Positions 18,297-27,304 of a DNA stretch of 45,646 nucleotides are shown here, piece by piece (within the stretch, counting starts at the first letter, position 1; each line of letters begins with the position of its first letter). Under the pieces are notes generated by a model. The model made no database searches and was not told the DNA's origin. It saw only the letters and a list, made by a program, of their open reading frames with translations. Made by a program: the position numbers and the translations under genes. Source of the DNA: Verrucomicrobiaceae bacterium (GTDB taxonomy: Bacteria > Verrucomicrobiota > Verrucomicrobiia > Verrucomicrobiales > Akkermansiaceae); NCBI GenBank assembly GCA_027487435.1, contig JAIYDP010000002.1, positions 1 to 45,646 on the forward strand, written 5' to 3'.

Positions 18297-19187
18297 GCCT
18301 TTTCTCATGATCTCTAACGGTGCCATGGTCGGATACCAAAGATCGAATGCAAGCACACCTTGGTGGAGCAACATCGAGAAACCATTTGCCACGCTGGCTT
18401 TTTTCATCAATCCATGGCGCAAAAACGCCGTCAATGGCGGCTTGTAGATGGTGTCATAGACCATTTGGTGCTCATTGAAGCAGTCCACGCCAATCGGTGA
18501 CTCATCATCCGCACGCAGTCCTAACGAGCTGGTATTCACCAACAACTGGCACTGCCGCGCCACACCAGCCAACTGATCATCGTCCAGCTTGATGCACTCG
18601 CAACGCAGATTCGGATAGCGCTTGCTCAAGCTATCGCGCAACACCACCACCTTTTCTAAGGTGCGATTTGCTAAAACCAACCACGCTACCTCATTCATTG
18701 CGCATTGCGTGGCGATCGCCTGCCCTGCGCCTCCTCCCGCGCCGACGATCATCACTCGTTTCTCCTGGAGCGATACATCAAATTCCTCGCGAATGGCCGC
18801 AGCGAAGCCTGGCCCATCGGTATTCCAGCCATGGATTTCTCCCTCACGAAAACGCACCGTATTTACGGCACCAATTTGCTGCGCCGCAAGATCCACTTCG
18901 TGACAGGCATCTAGAGCCGCAAACTTGTGTGGCACCGTGATGTTTGCGCCATGAAAGCCCAAATCAGATAACTTCTGCAACGCCTCCGCCACGCGACCTA
19001 CCGGCACCTCCAGCTTGATGTAGCGGCCATGAATGCCTATCGCGTCCAACGCTGGTTGATGCATCGCCGGCGAGGCCGAGTGTGCCACCGGAGCACCAAT
19101 GACGGCAAGCATGGCCGGCTTCGTAAAGCCACGATCCAGCTCACGGCGCGATGCCAACTGCTCCATCTGGTAAACATCCCCGCTCAT
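18279..19187 (-). CDS. aroE: Shikimate dehydrogenase
   Basis: A 302-residue AroE. It reduces 3-dehydroshikimate to shikimate with NADPH in aromatic amino-acid synthesis. Motifs: GAPVAHSASPAMHQ (substrate loop), NITVPHK with the catalytic Lys, GAVNTV, NTDGPGF and VGAGGGAGQAIA (nucleotide fold). The C-terminal MLLHQGVLAFDLW is typical. The start at 19187 (MSGDVYQMEQ) overlaps the gltX stop (ATGA), so the two genes are translationally coupled. Confidence 0.95.
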   Translation of the reverse strand: MSGDVYQMEQLASRRELDRGFTKPAMLAVIGAPVAHSASPAMHQPALDAIGIHGRYIKLEVPVGRVAEALQKLSDLGFHGANITVPHKFAALDACHEVDLAAQQIGAVNTVRFREGEIHGWNTDGPGFAAAIREEFDVSLQEKRVMIVGAGGGAGQAIATQCAMNEVAWLVLANRTLEKVVVLRDSLSKRYPNLRCECIKLDDDQLAGVARQCQLLVNTSSLGLRADDESPIGVDCFNEHQMVYDTIYKPPLTAFLRHGLMKKASVANGFSMLLHQGVLAFDLWYPTMAPLEIMRKGLGSVR

Positions 19188-20503
19188 AGGCTCCCTTGGG
19201 CAAATGTTTCCAAACGACTCACACAAGCTTCCCGACCGAGATATTCCATGATCGCCGCAATGTCCGGTCCGCCGCTACGACCACTCAACGCCACGCGCAA
19301 CGGAAACATCAACGATCCCGGTTTCACTTCCAGCGATGCCGCCACCTCCGCCAGCGCGGTTTTCGCCGCCTCGCCACTCCACGATTCCAGATGGCCAAAT
19401 GCCGCAGCTAATGCGGGAATCGCCGTAGCCACGATCGCTTGCCCACGTGCCTTAGCCTCTGCTGCCGGATCGCGCGAAAAATCTTCCTTCAGCAAAAACC
19501 CCGCCGCCTCGGGCAATTCATCTAACAAACGAACCTTGTCTTTGACCAATGCCATCGCCGCCGCAAAATCTTTCTCCACGGGCAAACCTGCCGCCTGCGC
19601 GATCGGCAAGGCGAGCTCCACAAACTCCTCCAGTCCCATCCGCAACAAATGCTGCTGATTGACCCAAGCGCACTTCTCGCCATCAAATCGCGCCGGTGCC
19701 CGATTCACCGCTTCCAGCGAAAACCTCGCCACCAATTCCTCCAACGAGAAAATTTCCTCCTCGGACTTCGGCGACCACCCCAGCAACGCCAGGAAATTCA
19801 CCACCGCCGTTGGCACAAAACCACGTCGCGGATAGTCCGCCACCGCCGCGCCCTCGTCCCGTTTGGACATCTTGCTGCCATTCGGATTCAGGATCAGCGG
19901 GATGTGCGCATACGCCGGAGCCGTGCCGCCTAGAGCCTCGATCAACTGCAAATGCTTCGGCGTGTTCATCAAATGATCCTCGCCGCGAATCACATGCGTG
20001 ATCTGCATTTCCAAATCATCCACCACATTGACGAAATGAAACACATAGCTGCCATCCGAACGGCGAATCACCATATCCGGAGTATTGGACGCATCCGTGT
20101 AATCGATGGTCACTTCCCCACACACCAGATCCAGCATCTTCACCGGCTTGCGCTCGAAGCGGAAACGCCAAGCGCCATCCTCTTCATAGACCCTCCCCGA
20201 GACGCGCAGTTGTTGAAAATACCGATCATAAATCGCCCCGCGCTCACTTTGGTTGTAGGGTCCGAAGTCGCCGCCAATGTCCGGCCCCTCATCCCAAGTC
20301 AGCCCCAACCAACGCAAGCCATCAAAAATCGCGCGCCGTGCTTCATCGGTATTTCGCGCCTCATCCGTATCCTCCACGCGCAAAATGAACGAACCGCCGT
20401 GATGCTTGGCAAACAAATAGCAAAACAACGCCGTGCGTGCTCCGCCAACGTGCAAATATCCTGTGGGTGATGGCGCAAAACGCGTGCGAACTGTGGAACT
20501 CAT
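19184..20503 (-). CDS. gltX: Glutamyl-tRNA synthetase
   Basis: A 439-residue class Ib aminoacyl-tRNA synthetase that charges tRNA(Glu). It has the HIGH-type motif in FAPSPTGYLHVGG, the acceptor-binding GEDHLMNTPKH and the KMSKR motif in SKMSKRDEGA. The anticodon-binding helical domain ends it. The start at MSSTVRTRFAPSP (20503) is the family-typical N-terminus; the longer frame upstream is not supported. It is coupled to aroE downstream. The length is slightly short (usual about 470) but all signature blocks are present. Confidence 0.97.
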   Translation of the reverse strand: MSSTVRTRFAPSPTGYLHVGGARTALFCYLFAKHHGGSFILRVEDTDEARNTDEARRAIFDGLRWLGLTWDEGPDIGGDFGPYNQSERGAIYDRYFQQLRVSGRVYEEDGAWRFRFERKPVKMLDLVCGEVTIDYTDASNTPDMVIRRSDGSYVFHFVNVVDDLEMQITHVIRGEDHLMNTPKHLQLIEALGGTAPAYAHIPLILNPNGSKMSKRDEGAAVADYPRRGFVPTAVVNFLALLGWSPKSEEEIFSLEELVARFSLEAVNRAPARFDGEKCAWVNQQHLLRMGLEEFVELALPIAQAAGLPVEKDFAAAMALVKDKVRLLDELPEAAGFLLKEDFSRDPAAEAKARGQAIVATAIPALAAAFGHLESWSGEAAKTALAEVAASLEVKPGSLMFPLRVALSGRSGGPDIAAIMEYLGREACVSRLETFAQGSL

Positions 20504-20619
20504 ACAGCGGTATCGCAACTGATCCCCCCACCACAAACAAGGATAATTTCTTTCATGCAAAAATCATTTCCCCCAGACCCATTCATCGAAACATCCAGCA
20601 CGAAATACGTAGGGGAGGA

Positions 20620-20640
20620 GTCTCGCCTCCCTGCCTCCAA
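20620..20640. other. Small inverted repeat
   Basis: GGGAGGAGTCTCGCCTCCCT forms a short hairpin in the 180-bp gap between the membrane-protein stop (20685) and the gltX start. No T tract follows, so it may be a REP-like remnant rather than a terminator. Coordinates approximate. Confidence 0.3.
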
Positions 20641-20684
20641 GTCACAAGCAGGATCTGTCTAATTCTGCGGGAACCTTGCGTCAT

Positions 20685-22736
20685 TTATTTTTTTCCATCG
20701 TACATGACCCTCTGCAAGTCCGCATGGGCGCGTTTCGTAATCTCGGCTTCATAGCAAAAGGTCGGCTTTTCGGGGGAAACTGCCATGACCGTATCTTTCT
20801 TGAGCCAATAGCTTTCGCATTGCTTCAGAGCCCAACATGTCACACTGAGAAAAATGATACCGCTCAGTGTACAGGCGCCAACGACCCGGCGACGCAGACT
20901 ATACATCACAGCCGGATAAAAGCCCCTCGTGAAAAAGCCTTCGAACAGTGTCCACAACAACCAAAGAATCGTAGGTAATGCGCAAGCTCCCATGAATCCT
21001 ATCGCATAAACGTAGGAGTTTGTTGCCTGTAGGATGGTTGGCAGCAGGTGCAGCGGTAACAGCAGTAGAAAGAATGCCACCCAGCCTAGCCTAGAATACC
21101 AAGGCTTGCGCTTTGGGTGCAAGTCTTGCCAAATTGCGGTGAAATGGCGTGCCAGCAAGCGCGGCAACAGCAAGAGAATCAAGGCAATGCAGAGTGCTGG
21201 GTACACAGGGAAAATATATCCCATGCCCGATCCGTATTCCTTTCCGGTCAGCGGTGTCCACACAGTCAATACTGTGAAATAGATCAATGGCGCGACTACG
21301 CTGCATAGCATCAGCAGTGCGAGAGAGTGCCATGGCATACCATGCCAAATCGTATCGCTGAGGCGATGCGTCATTTTTTTCTTACGAAACAAAAGGTGAT
21401 ACGGAACTAAGGTGAGCATTAGCAAGCAGCATACAGCGGCAAGGAAGTGCAAAAACACGCAATGTTCTGTGTAGCGCATCGGTTTTAGATCTTCGTGAGA
21501 TACATGAAGTGGGGGCTTTGTCTGCTTTTGTAGCATTGGCAGGGTGAGTGCTGTGAGCAGGGAGCCGTGATGGTGAATGAAATCACTTTTCGTGTCTGCT
21601 TGCATCGTGAGGTCATCATTCAGTTGTTGCATGGCTTGGTTGCGTTGTTTCCAAAATGCGAGCTCAGCGGGCTCGAGAGCCGTGGTGTCGATAACATCGA
21701 TTTGTTTGTAGAGCGCAGTTAGAATAACACGTGTGAGTAGCACATCCACGAGCGTAGCTGGTTCTTTGGCCGCGATTCGTTCGGTGTAGGCAGTGATGTC
21801 GCGGAACAGTTGTTTGCCCTCTTCGCTCTGCATGTCAGCTTTTTGCAAAGCAGTCACCAACACTTCACTCAGGTGTCGATCTCGAAACAGAAATGAAGGA
21901 TTATCGAAAAGATAAACAATGTTGGTGGTATATCTAGCAAAGCTGACATGCTGCGACAAAATAGGGTAGCGCATTTGGTGCAGGGGGATGACATAGTTTT
22001 CGTAGCGCTTGTGCTGTAGCGATTGCCGCCATAAAGCGAGCACCTCTTTCATCGCAACGGGATTGACGATGGTGTATTCATGAACAATTCGGTGTCCCAT
22101 CTTTCTGCGTTCCTCGCCATGCAGTAATTTAAGTTGCGCGGTTGTGACAGGACTGTTGGCATGGTTGGTTTTTTCCTTTCGGCAAATGCCTTTGCTTTTG
22201 TTGGCAGCGGCGGCGGCGTAATACCAAGCGTTGTCTGGGTCGATATCTGCAGCCGTTTTGAGAAAGTCAGGCGGCAACGAAGCGGTTTCACTGAAGTAAT
22301 GTATGGCATACTCGGCGAAATAGGCGGCGTTTTGCGGATCGCGTTCCCATAAGGCACGGCGTTGGTCGGATGCCTTGGGGCGCGATAGGTCTCCATAGAG
22401 CAGGAATGTTTCTTCCGCCGAGGATGTGCGCACTTTTGGCGCTTTGGACACGTCCATGGAAGTTACCGAGCGATATACCATCAACGACACATTCATTCCG
22501 TATGTCGTCAGCACCGGATAGAGAAAGCTGGCGAGAGCTAGGATGAAGAGGCACCAGAGCAGGAGACGGCGTTTACGAGCGTGTCGCGTCTGCTGCATCC
22601 ATTTCGCTGCCGTAGGCAGAGTTGGCGCATTCTCCTCAATGGCTTCTTCCAGCAAGCTTCGGGCGTGGAGATGTTGTTCAGCATTGTTTTGGAGAGGCGA
22701 TGTCCATGCCTCAATGAGTTGTTCCTTTTCCGTCAC
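20685..22736 (-). CDS. Large membrane protein of unknown function
   Basis: A 683-residue protein. A first membrane span lies at about 56-78, followed by about 330 residues of largely helical, Ala/Tyr-rich sequence that includes a short TPR-like stretch (YFAEYAIHYFSETASLPPDFLKTA). The C-terminal 250 residues hold about six hydrophobic spans (for example LHFLAAVCCLLMLTLVPYHL and PVYPALCIALILLLLPRL). I do not recognise the family. It is preceded by gdhA, 41 bp upstream on the same strand. Confidence 0.75.
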   Translation of the reverse strand: MTEKEQLIEAWTSPLQNNAEQHLHARSLLEEAIEENAPTLPTAAKWMQQTRHARKRRLLLWCLFILALASFLYPVLTTYGMNVSLMVYRSVTSMDVSKAPKVRTSSAEETFLLYGDLSRPKASDQRRALWERDPQNAAYFAEYAIHYFSETASLPPDFLKTAADIDPDNAWYYAAAAANKSKGICRKEKTNHANSPVTTAQLKLLHGEERRKMGHRIVHEYTIVNPVAMKEVLALWRQSLQHKRYENYVIPLHQMRYPILSQHVSFARYTTNIVYLFDNPSFLFRDRHLSEVLVTALQKADMQSEEGKQLFRDITAYTERIAAKEPATLVDVLLTRVILTALYKQIDVIDTTALEPAELAFWKQRNQAMQQLNDDLTMQADTKSDFIHHHGSLLTALTLPMLQKQTKPPLHVSHEDLKPMRYTEHCVFLHFLAAVCCLLMLTLVPYHLLFRKKKMTHRLSDTIWHGMPWHSLALLMLCSVVAPLIYFTVLTVWTPLTGKEYGSGMGYIFPVYPALCIALILLLLPRLLARHFTAIWQDLHPKRKPWYSRLGWVAFFLLLLPLHLLPTILQATNSYVYAIGFMGACALPTILWLLWTLFEGFFTRGFYPAVMYSLRRRVVGACTLSGIIFLSVTCWALKQCESYWLKKDTVMAVSPEKPTFCYEAEITKRAHADLQRVMYDGKK

Positions 22737-22777
22737 AGCGCTCTGCTAGCAGTTGTGCGCAGCCTTGGCAATGCGCA

Positions 22778-24040
22778 TCAGGGAAACATCCCGCGCAGGG
22801 CTTTCGCATCGGCGACGGTTTTGACGGCGATGGCCTGGGCCGCCATGCGCTGGGAGACGTTGTTGCGCTCGGCGAAGCTGGTGACTTTGTCGAAGGCGCG
22901 TTGCATCATCGTTTCGAGCTTGCTGATGACTTCGCGTTCGTTCCATTGGAAACGTTGGAAATTTTGCACCCATTCAAAGTACGAGACGGTCACGCCGCCC
23001 GCGTTGCAGAGGATGTCGGGAATCACGAAAATATCTCCACGTTCGTTGAGGATGCGGTCGGCCTCGGGGGTGGTAGGGCCATTGGCGCCCTCGGCGAGGA
23101 TGCGGCATTGCAAACGTCCGGCATTTTCTCCGGTGATCACGCGATCAAGCGCAGCGGGGGCGAGGATGTCGCAGGGCTGGCAAAGCATTTCGCCACCATC
23201 GATGGCATCCGCGCCGGGGAAACCGCTGATCATGCCGTGCTCGGCAACATACGCACTGAGGGCGGGCACATCGATGCCGCCAGGATTCCACAGCGCGCCG
23301 GTAGCATCGCTGATGCCAATGACTTTCACGCCGTAGCCGTTGAGCGTGAGCGCGGTGTGCGAGCCGACGTTGCCGAATCCTTGCACAATCGCCGTGGTGT
23401 TTGCTGGCGAGATGCCGATCTTATGCAGGGCATTGGTAGCGAGAAAGGCGACACCGTGGCCAGTCGCCTTGCTGCGTCCTGCCGAGCCCTGCATGCCCAG
23501 TGGTTTGCCGGTGACGATGGATGGCACCAAGTGCCCGGCATGAGCGGAATAGGTATCAGTGATCCACGCCATGGTTTGCTCGTTGGTGCCCATATCGGGA
23601 GCCATGACATCGATTTCTGGTCCGATAAATGGCAGAATCTCCATCGTGAATCGGCGCGTGAGGCGCTCCAGTTCACCACGGCTCATCTGGCGCGGATCAC
23701 AAGCGATGCCGCCCTTGCCACCGCCGTAGGGAAGATCCATCAGTGCGCATTTCCAATTCATCCACATCGCCAGTGCCGCCACTTCGCCGAGATCCACGGC
23801 GGGGTGGTAGCGCAAACCGCCTTTCACCGGGCCGCGGGTGAGGTGGTGTTGCACCCGATGACCGTAAAAAACCTGCGTGGTGCCGTCATCGAGCCGGATG
23901 GGAACGGCAACACTGATGAGGCGCTTGGGCCACTTGCAGCGCTCGCGCAGATCGTCAGTGAGAGCGAGAAATTCCGCGACGAGATCAAACTGTTCCGCCG
24001 CCATGGCGAAGACCGGGTTGGCAAGGAGTTCCTTTTGCAT
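22778..24040 (-). CDS. gdhA: Glutamate dehydrogenase (Glu/Leu/Phe/Val DH family)
   Basis: A 420-residue hexameric-type glutamate dehydrogenase. It interconverts glutamate and 2-oxoglutarate plus ammonium with NAD(P). Visible blocks: RGPVKGGLRYHP, the catalytic LPYGGGKGGI Lys, APDMGTNEQTMAWI, GRSKATGHGV, and the Rossmann VQGFGNVGSHTA. The length matches the short bacterial NAD-type class (RocG/GudB), and an N-terminal extension is absent. Substrate specificity within the family is inferred from overall resemblance. A hairpin (GCTGCT-ACTCT-AGCAGC) sits just upstream. Confidence 0.93.
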   Translation of the reverse strand: MQKELLANPVFAMAAEQFDLVAEFLALTDDLRERCKWPKRLISVAVPIRLDDGTTQVFYGHRVQHHLTRGPVKGGLRYHPAVDLGEVAALAMWMNWKCALMDLPYGGGKGGIACDPRQMSRGELERLTRRFTMEILPFIGPEIDVMAPDMGTNEQTMAWITDTYSAHAGHLVPSIVTGKPLGMQGSAGRSKATGHGVAFLATNALHKIGISPANTTAIVQGFGNVGSHTALTLNGYGVKVIGISDATGALWNPGGIDVPALSAYVAEHGMISGFPGADAIDGGEMLCQPCDILAPAALDRVITGENAGRLQCRILAEGANGPTTPEADRILNERGDIFVIPDILCNAGGVTVSYFEWVQNFQRFQWNEREVISKLETMMQRAFDKVTSFAERNNVSQRMAAQAIAVKTVADAKALRGMFP

Positions 24041-24417
24041 GCTGCTACTCTAGCAGCTTTTCGCTGAAAGCAAAAGCGAAGCAGCCCGGATGACAATTTC
24101 TTTGCAACAGCCCACACCCATCCCCCAAGAAGTCATGCAGCAGGAGGATAGGCTTCCCGCCTGTTTCTTACGTTCAGATACCTGTTGTTTCATAAACCCG
24201 AGATCCGTAGTTCAACGCGAAGCAGGGTGCGCTATGCTTTGCTGTGACTGGGTTTTCACGGTCGCAGTGGCATGCATCCCAAGATGCTTGCCCAAGGCCT
24301 GAAATGACAGGCACGGCAAATGATGGCGGGCAGTGCCCTCGGTCAACCTGGGATTTCGGCTTAAATCGAGCACATCGAATGGTTCCTGAATGATCGTATA
24401 TGCCTCTGTTACTTTGG
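24041..24417. other. Non-coding stretch with degenerate repeat traces
   Basis: 377 bp upstream of gdhA on its far side. Around 24177-24215 the sequence resembles the left end of the MITE-like element (ATAAACCCGAGATCCGTAGTTC against TTAAACCTAGAATCCGCAGTT; 15 of 20 aligned bases match by eye). A block near 24318 shares AAATGATGGCGG with 27821. These suggest an old, decayed element copy. No gene is supported. Confidence 0.4.
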
Positions 24418-24515
24418 AAAAACCTTGCAAAATCGGTAAAATCATCAAAGCTCCCCCCATCCACTCCCACCGTGATATAGGCTCACGGGGGGATACGAAT
24501 AAGAACTGTTCTACC
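24418..24515 (+). repeat. Dispersed hairpin repeat B, copy 1
   Basis: About 98 bp matching 28099-28199: shared blocks CCTTGCAAAATCGGTAAAAT, CGTGATATA and GAACTGTTC. The core folds as ATCC...CCGTGA / TCACGG...GGAT. Identity ends at GTTC, directly before the hypothetical gene at 24527. Confidence 0.65.
24508..24514 (+). other. Possible integron recombination core (R'-like GTTCTAC)
   Basis: GTTCTAC lies 13 nt before the gene at 24527. It is the exact reverse complement of GTAGAAC at 25216-25222, which overlaps that gene's stop codon. This is the relation expected between the start of an integron cassette and its own attC R'' box. Confidence 0.4.
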
Positions 24516-24526
24516 AAAATAATCCC

Positions 24527-25219
24527 TTGCTCATCAAATCCGAAATCGAGAAGGCAGTCATTCTGCAGCAGAAGAGCTACCAACTACTAATCTGGGTGGC
24601 AGATTCAATCCGTAGTGGCATTATCGATTTCAAATCAGCCCACAGGTTCTCTGATCTTCCATCTGCTGCTTTTGAATGGATGGCTCAACACTACGAAAAT
24701 CTGCCTACTGGTGCCAGATCCTCACAAGAGGATTTACCTCAATTTGCCGCCTTCTTTTCAACCTACCTACTAAATTCATTCGAGCTAGTTCAGGATCCAG
24801 GAAAGCGTCTTTATTATTATCCAGAAGACCATTGCTTATGTCCGATGTGTAGCTGGCTAGTCGATGCTCCTAATTTGGTGACTCGAAAAGTGACCACTTC
24901 TGACAAGGCGAGGGCTCAAAAAATGAAGATGAGAGCTGTCTCTCGTCTTCTTAACAATCCGCAAATTGACCTACTCTGGATTGCTTCTCTTGAGAATGAT
25001 CAAGAGCTAAGGGAGTGTGTCTGTCTTGTCACCTATGGGTATGATCTACTGGACAGAATGAAAGGTGTAGCCAATGGCCCAAGCGTTCTTGCTCTTTGGC
25101 GAGGATTCGCTTGGACGGCACAAGGTTCCCCTAAGAAGAACTTCATGTTGACAGCAGACAAGATTATGAATGCTCAATCAGTGATACTGGCCGCCAAAGT
25201 CTCTAACAAAAACATGTAG
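24527..25219 (+). CDS. Hypothetical cytoplasmic protein, possible integron cassette gene
   Basis: A 230-residue protein beginning at TTG 24527 (no better ATG at the 5' end). No signal peptide or membrane span. A cysteine pair motif CLCPMCSWLV near residue 105 may bind metal. Otherwise it is helical (LLNNPQIDLLWIASLENDQE, DRMKGVANGPSVLALW). I do not recognise the family. The gene is bracketed by complementary 7-mers, and its TAG lies inside a 128-bp imperfect palindrome, both features of a gene cassette. Sequence composition is more AT-rich than the core genes upstream. Confidence 0.6.
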   Translation: MLIKSEIEKAVILQQKSYQLLIWVADSIRSGIIDFKSAHRFSDLPSAAFEWMAQHYENLPTGARSSQEDLPQFAAFFSTYLLNSFELVQDPGKRLYYYPEDHCLCPMCSWLVDAPNLVTRKVTTSDKARAQKMKMRAVSRLLNNPQIDLLWIASLENDQELRECVCLVTYGYDLLDRMKGVANGPSVLALWRGFAWTAQGSPKKNFMLTADKIMNAQSVILAAKVSNKNM

Positions 25220-25343
25220 AACAAGACGCGACATGACAACCCCTACCATCTGCCCTGTTTCGATGATTTATTCTGATTTGAACCTCAACCCCGTGATCGA
25301 CGCTCATTCTATGTGGTAGGGATGCATGTGCTCATCGTTCAAC
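25216..25343 (+). other. attC-like imperfect palindrome 1 (128 bp)
   Basis: It starts GTAGAAC and ends GTTCAAC. The two arms pair imperfectly: the left has GACATG then CCCCTACCAT, and the right has ATGTGGTAGGG then GCATGT, with 8 exact pairs in CCCTACCA. A long unpaired middle lies between. Size and layout (R''-L''-variable loop-L'-R') are those of large attC sites. The next gene starts 11 nt after it. Confidence 0.45.
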
Positions 25344-25353
25344 ATTATAGAAT

Positions 25354-25815
25354 ATGGAAAACTTTGTTGCTACGTTCGTCTTCATCTATTCAGCATTCGC
25401 TTCGCTCGTTCATGCCGATGTCTACACTCCAACTGATCAGGTAGGTGAGTTCGCTAGGCAATTCGAAAAGGCCTACAGAGCAGGTGATCGAGCTTGGGTT
25501 CAAAGCGCGATTGATAAGGCTGGGGTTATTGAGGAAATGAAGGCGTCATACTATGCATCTCGCGGGCCGGAGAACGGTGGCGGGAGCTTATCCGATTTTA
25601 AAGTTACAGAAGCGCCAAGCGATTTTAAGATGCCGTCCCTTCCGAGTCGCCATTTCGACTTCCAAATTAAACCAACGATCCCTGTAAAGTATTTAATGAT
25701 TTTCACGCGCAAGACCAGTGAGTCTGAGATCACAATCAGGATTCCCATTGGCTACCGAGATGGACAGATTTGGATTGTGGGAATCCAAAAAAGCATAGCA
25801 GAACCCCAAAGATAG
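25354..25815 (+). CDS. Small secreted hypothetical protein, possible integron cassette gene
   Basis: A 153-residue protein. The N-terminal MENFVATFVFIYSAFASLVHA is a signal peptide. The mature part has GEFARQFEKAYRAGDRAWV, a short SnoaL/NTF2-like opening helix pattern, then beta strands (KYLMIFTRKTSESEITIRIP). An NTF2-like fold is a guess. The ATG lies 11 nt after GTTCAAC, and GTTGAAC, its exact reverse complement, occurs 31 nt after the stop. Confidence 0.6.
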   Translation: MENFVATFVFIYSAFASLVHADVYTPTDQVGEFARQFEKAYRAGDRAWVQSAIDKAGVIEEMKASYYASRGPENGGGSLSDFKVTEAPSDFKMPSLPSRHFDFQIKPTIPVKYLMIFTRKTSESEITIRIPIGYRDGQIWIVGIQKSIAEPQR

Positions 25816-25845
25816 GTTGGAGCGATAGCCTTTAACCTATCGGTT

Positions 25846-25888
25846 GTTGAACGAGCCCGGGAGTCACGGGGAAGCTGCTCTGTTCAAC
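25846..25888 (+). other. attC-like palindrome 2
   Basis: GTTGAAC-GAGC...GCTC-T-GTTCAAC: seven perfect outer pairs (nine counting the flanking TT/AA at 25844-25890) and GAGC/GCTC inside. At 43 bp between the core boxes it is shorter than usual attC sites, so an ordinary hairpin is a real alternative. It lacks a T run. Confidence 0.35.
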
Positions 25889-26022
25889 AAGACGGCACAT
25901 CCAATAGCTGGTAACGCACCTGTTTGAAATCGGGCTGCCGCTACTTTATTCCCGCAGAAATAAATAAGATATTCGACAAACCAAACCTCGATGCTACAGT
26001 AAAATCCACCTCAACCACAGTC

Positions 26023-27132
26023 ATGAAACCCTTACGTTTGAAGTTCATTCATTGCTCTGCATGTGTAGCATTGTATTTCTCCATTGCGACCTTTGCTTCT
26101 TCCCAAACTCCTAGTCCAGACCTTGATCGCGACGGGATTCCCAATATTTCAGACCCCGATGTCGATAATGACGGGATTCCTAACGGGCGCGATCGAAACA
26201 TCGATGGAGGAACGGCCCGATCCGGTCCTCTTCGTGGAAAATTCATTGGCGATCGACTCCCTAACAATCATACCGCAGAGCTTGATATGGATGCCGATGG
26301 CTTGCCTGACATTCATTCCAGCGAAACCGACATCGATGGCGACGGGCTTCTTGATTCGGATCAGCAGCGCGAATGGGACATCGACGGTGATGGAGTTTCA
26401 AACGGCTTGGATGGTGAAGTCGATGGCGATGGAGTCGTGAATGCGAAGGATCCCGATATGTATGGCGATGGAGCAATCAATGACATTTTCGTTGGTGGCG
26501 GTGCGGAGGAGGCTTATGCGCCCGACGAATCCGTATTGCCGATAATTAATTTCGTCAGTGGTGAGCTGCGCAAGATTTTTCAAATTCCACCAACTGATCC
26601 TGGTCTTCGTGTGCGGGTTCAGCCCAGCAAGTTTGGCAATTCGGTCACAGGTGTATGGCGGTATTTGAGTTCCGATAACATTCAAGTTTATGCCAATTGG
26701 TGTTACTCAGAAGAGAACCCGAAAGATTTGGCTATTGCTGTGAACTACGAATACAAAGGTCCCTACTCGAACAACCCTGAGGATTATTCCAACCCATCGT
26801 TTTATGCGATTTCTGAGGAGTCCAGAGTTTATGCGCAGTATCCGCGTGGGCCTTTCACGTTTGTCAGTTGGTTGCCCTTGCAACCTGCTGGTTTCTACTA
26901 CACAGAACCCAACGAGCAAGCCACAGGCTTTGCTCCTCCCTATGAGGCTTTAAGATCCGCGCTCAGCGCATATCCGAACTTTTCGTCGGATCCGGAATAC
27001 CTCGGATTTTCTGGCGATCTAGCCACTACCCCCGGCCTAAGCAGCCTTCAGCCTGTGATCAAACTCCAACGCACCATCATGCAGGTGACGAGAACGGGAT
27101 ACGGGCGACTTGAATCGCGGGCGGTTCGCTGA
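26023..27132 (+). CDS. Secreted protein with calcium-binding (thrombospondin type 3-like) repeats
   Basis: A 369-residue protein. The signal peptide (MKPLRLKFIH...SIATFASS) precedes about 130 residues of Asp/Gly-rich repeats of the DxDxDGxxD type: DLDRDGIPN, DVDNDGIPNGRD, DMDADGLPD, DIDGDGLLD, DIDGDGVSNGLD, EVDGDGVVN. These bind calcium in thrombospondin-3 and dockerin-like domains. The C-terminal 220 residues are a separate domain with many Tyr/Pro, function unknown. The ATG at 26023 was chosen since it starts the signal peptide; an upstream TTG frame is not supported. Confidence 0.78.
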   Translation: MKPLRLKFIHCSACVALYFSIATFASSQTPSPDLDRDGIPNISDPDVDNDGIPNGRDRNIDGGTARSGPLRGKFIGDRLPNNHTAELDMDADGLPDIHSSETDIDGDGLLDSDQQREWDIDGDGVSNGLDGEVDGDGVVNAKDPDMYGDGAINDIFVGGGAEEAYAPDESVLPIINFVSGELRKIFQIPPTDPGLRVRVQPSKFGNSVTGVWRYLSSDNIQVYANWCYSEENPKDLAIAVNYEYKGPYSNNPEDYSNPSFYAISEESRVYAQYPRGPFTFVSWLPLQPAGFYYTEPNEQATGFAPPYEALRSALSAYPNFSSDPEYLGFSGDLATTPGLSSLQPVIKLQRTIMQVTRTGYGRLESRAVR

Positions 27133-27304
27133 AGCAGCTTTTCTTCTTTCTTCGATATTGTTGACACCAAGCTTGTGCAGACCTTGCAAACAATGTGGAT
27201 GAAGGCAGTGGTGGGCAATCGTCTAGCCTCCCAGACACGTATTCCTAGCATGCCGCCGCCCTCCTCCCATACATTCCCCGTAAAAATTTCCCGCAGACTA
27301 CACA

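Noticed and set aside
22901..24067. 388-codon plus-strand frame opposite gdhA
   Set aside because: Antisense of a complete glutamate dehydrogenase; no domain signal.
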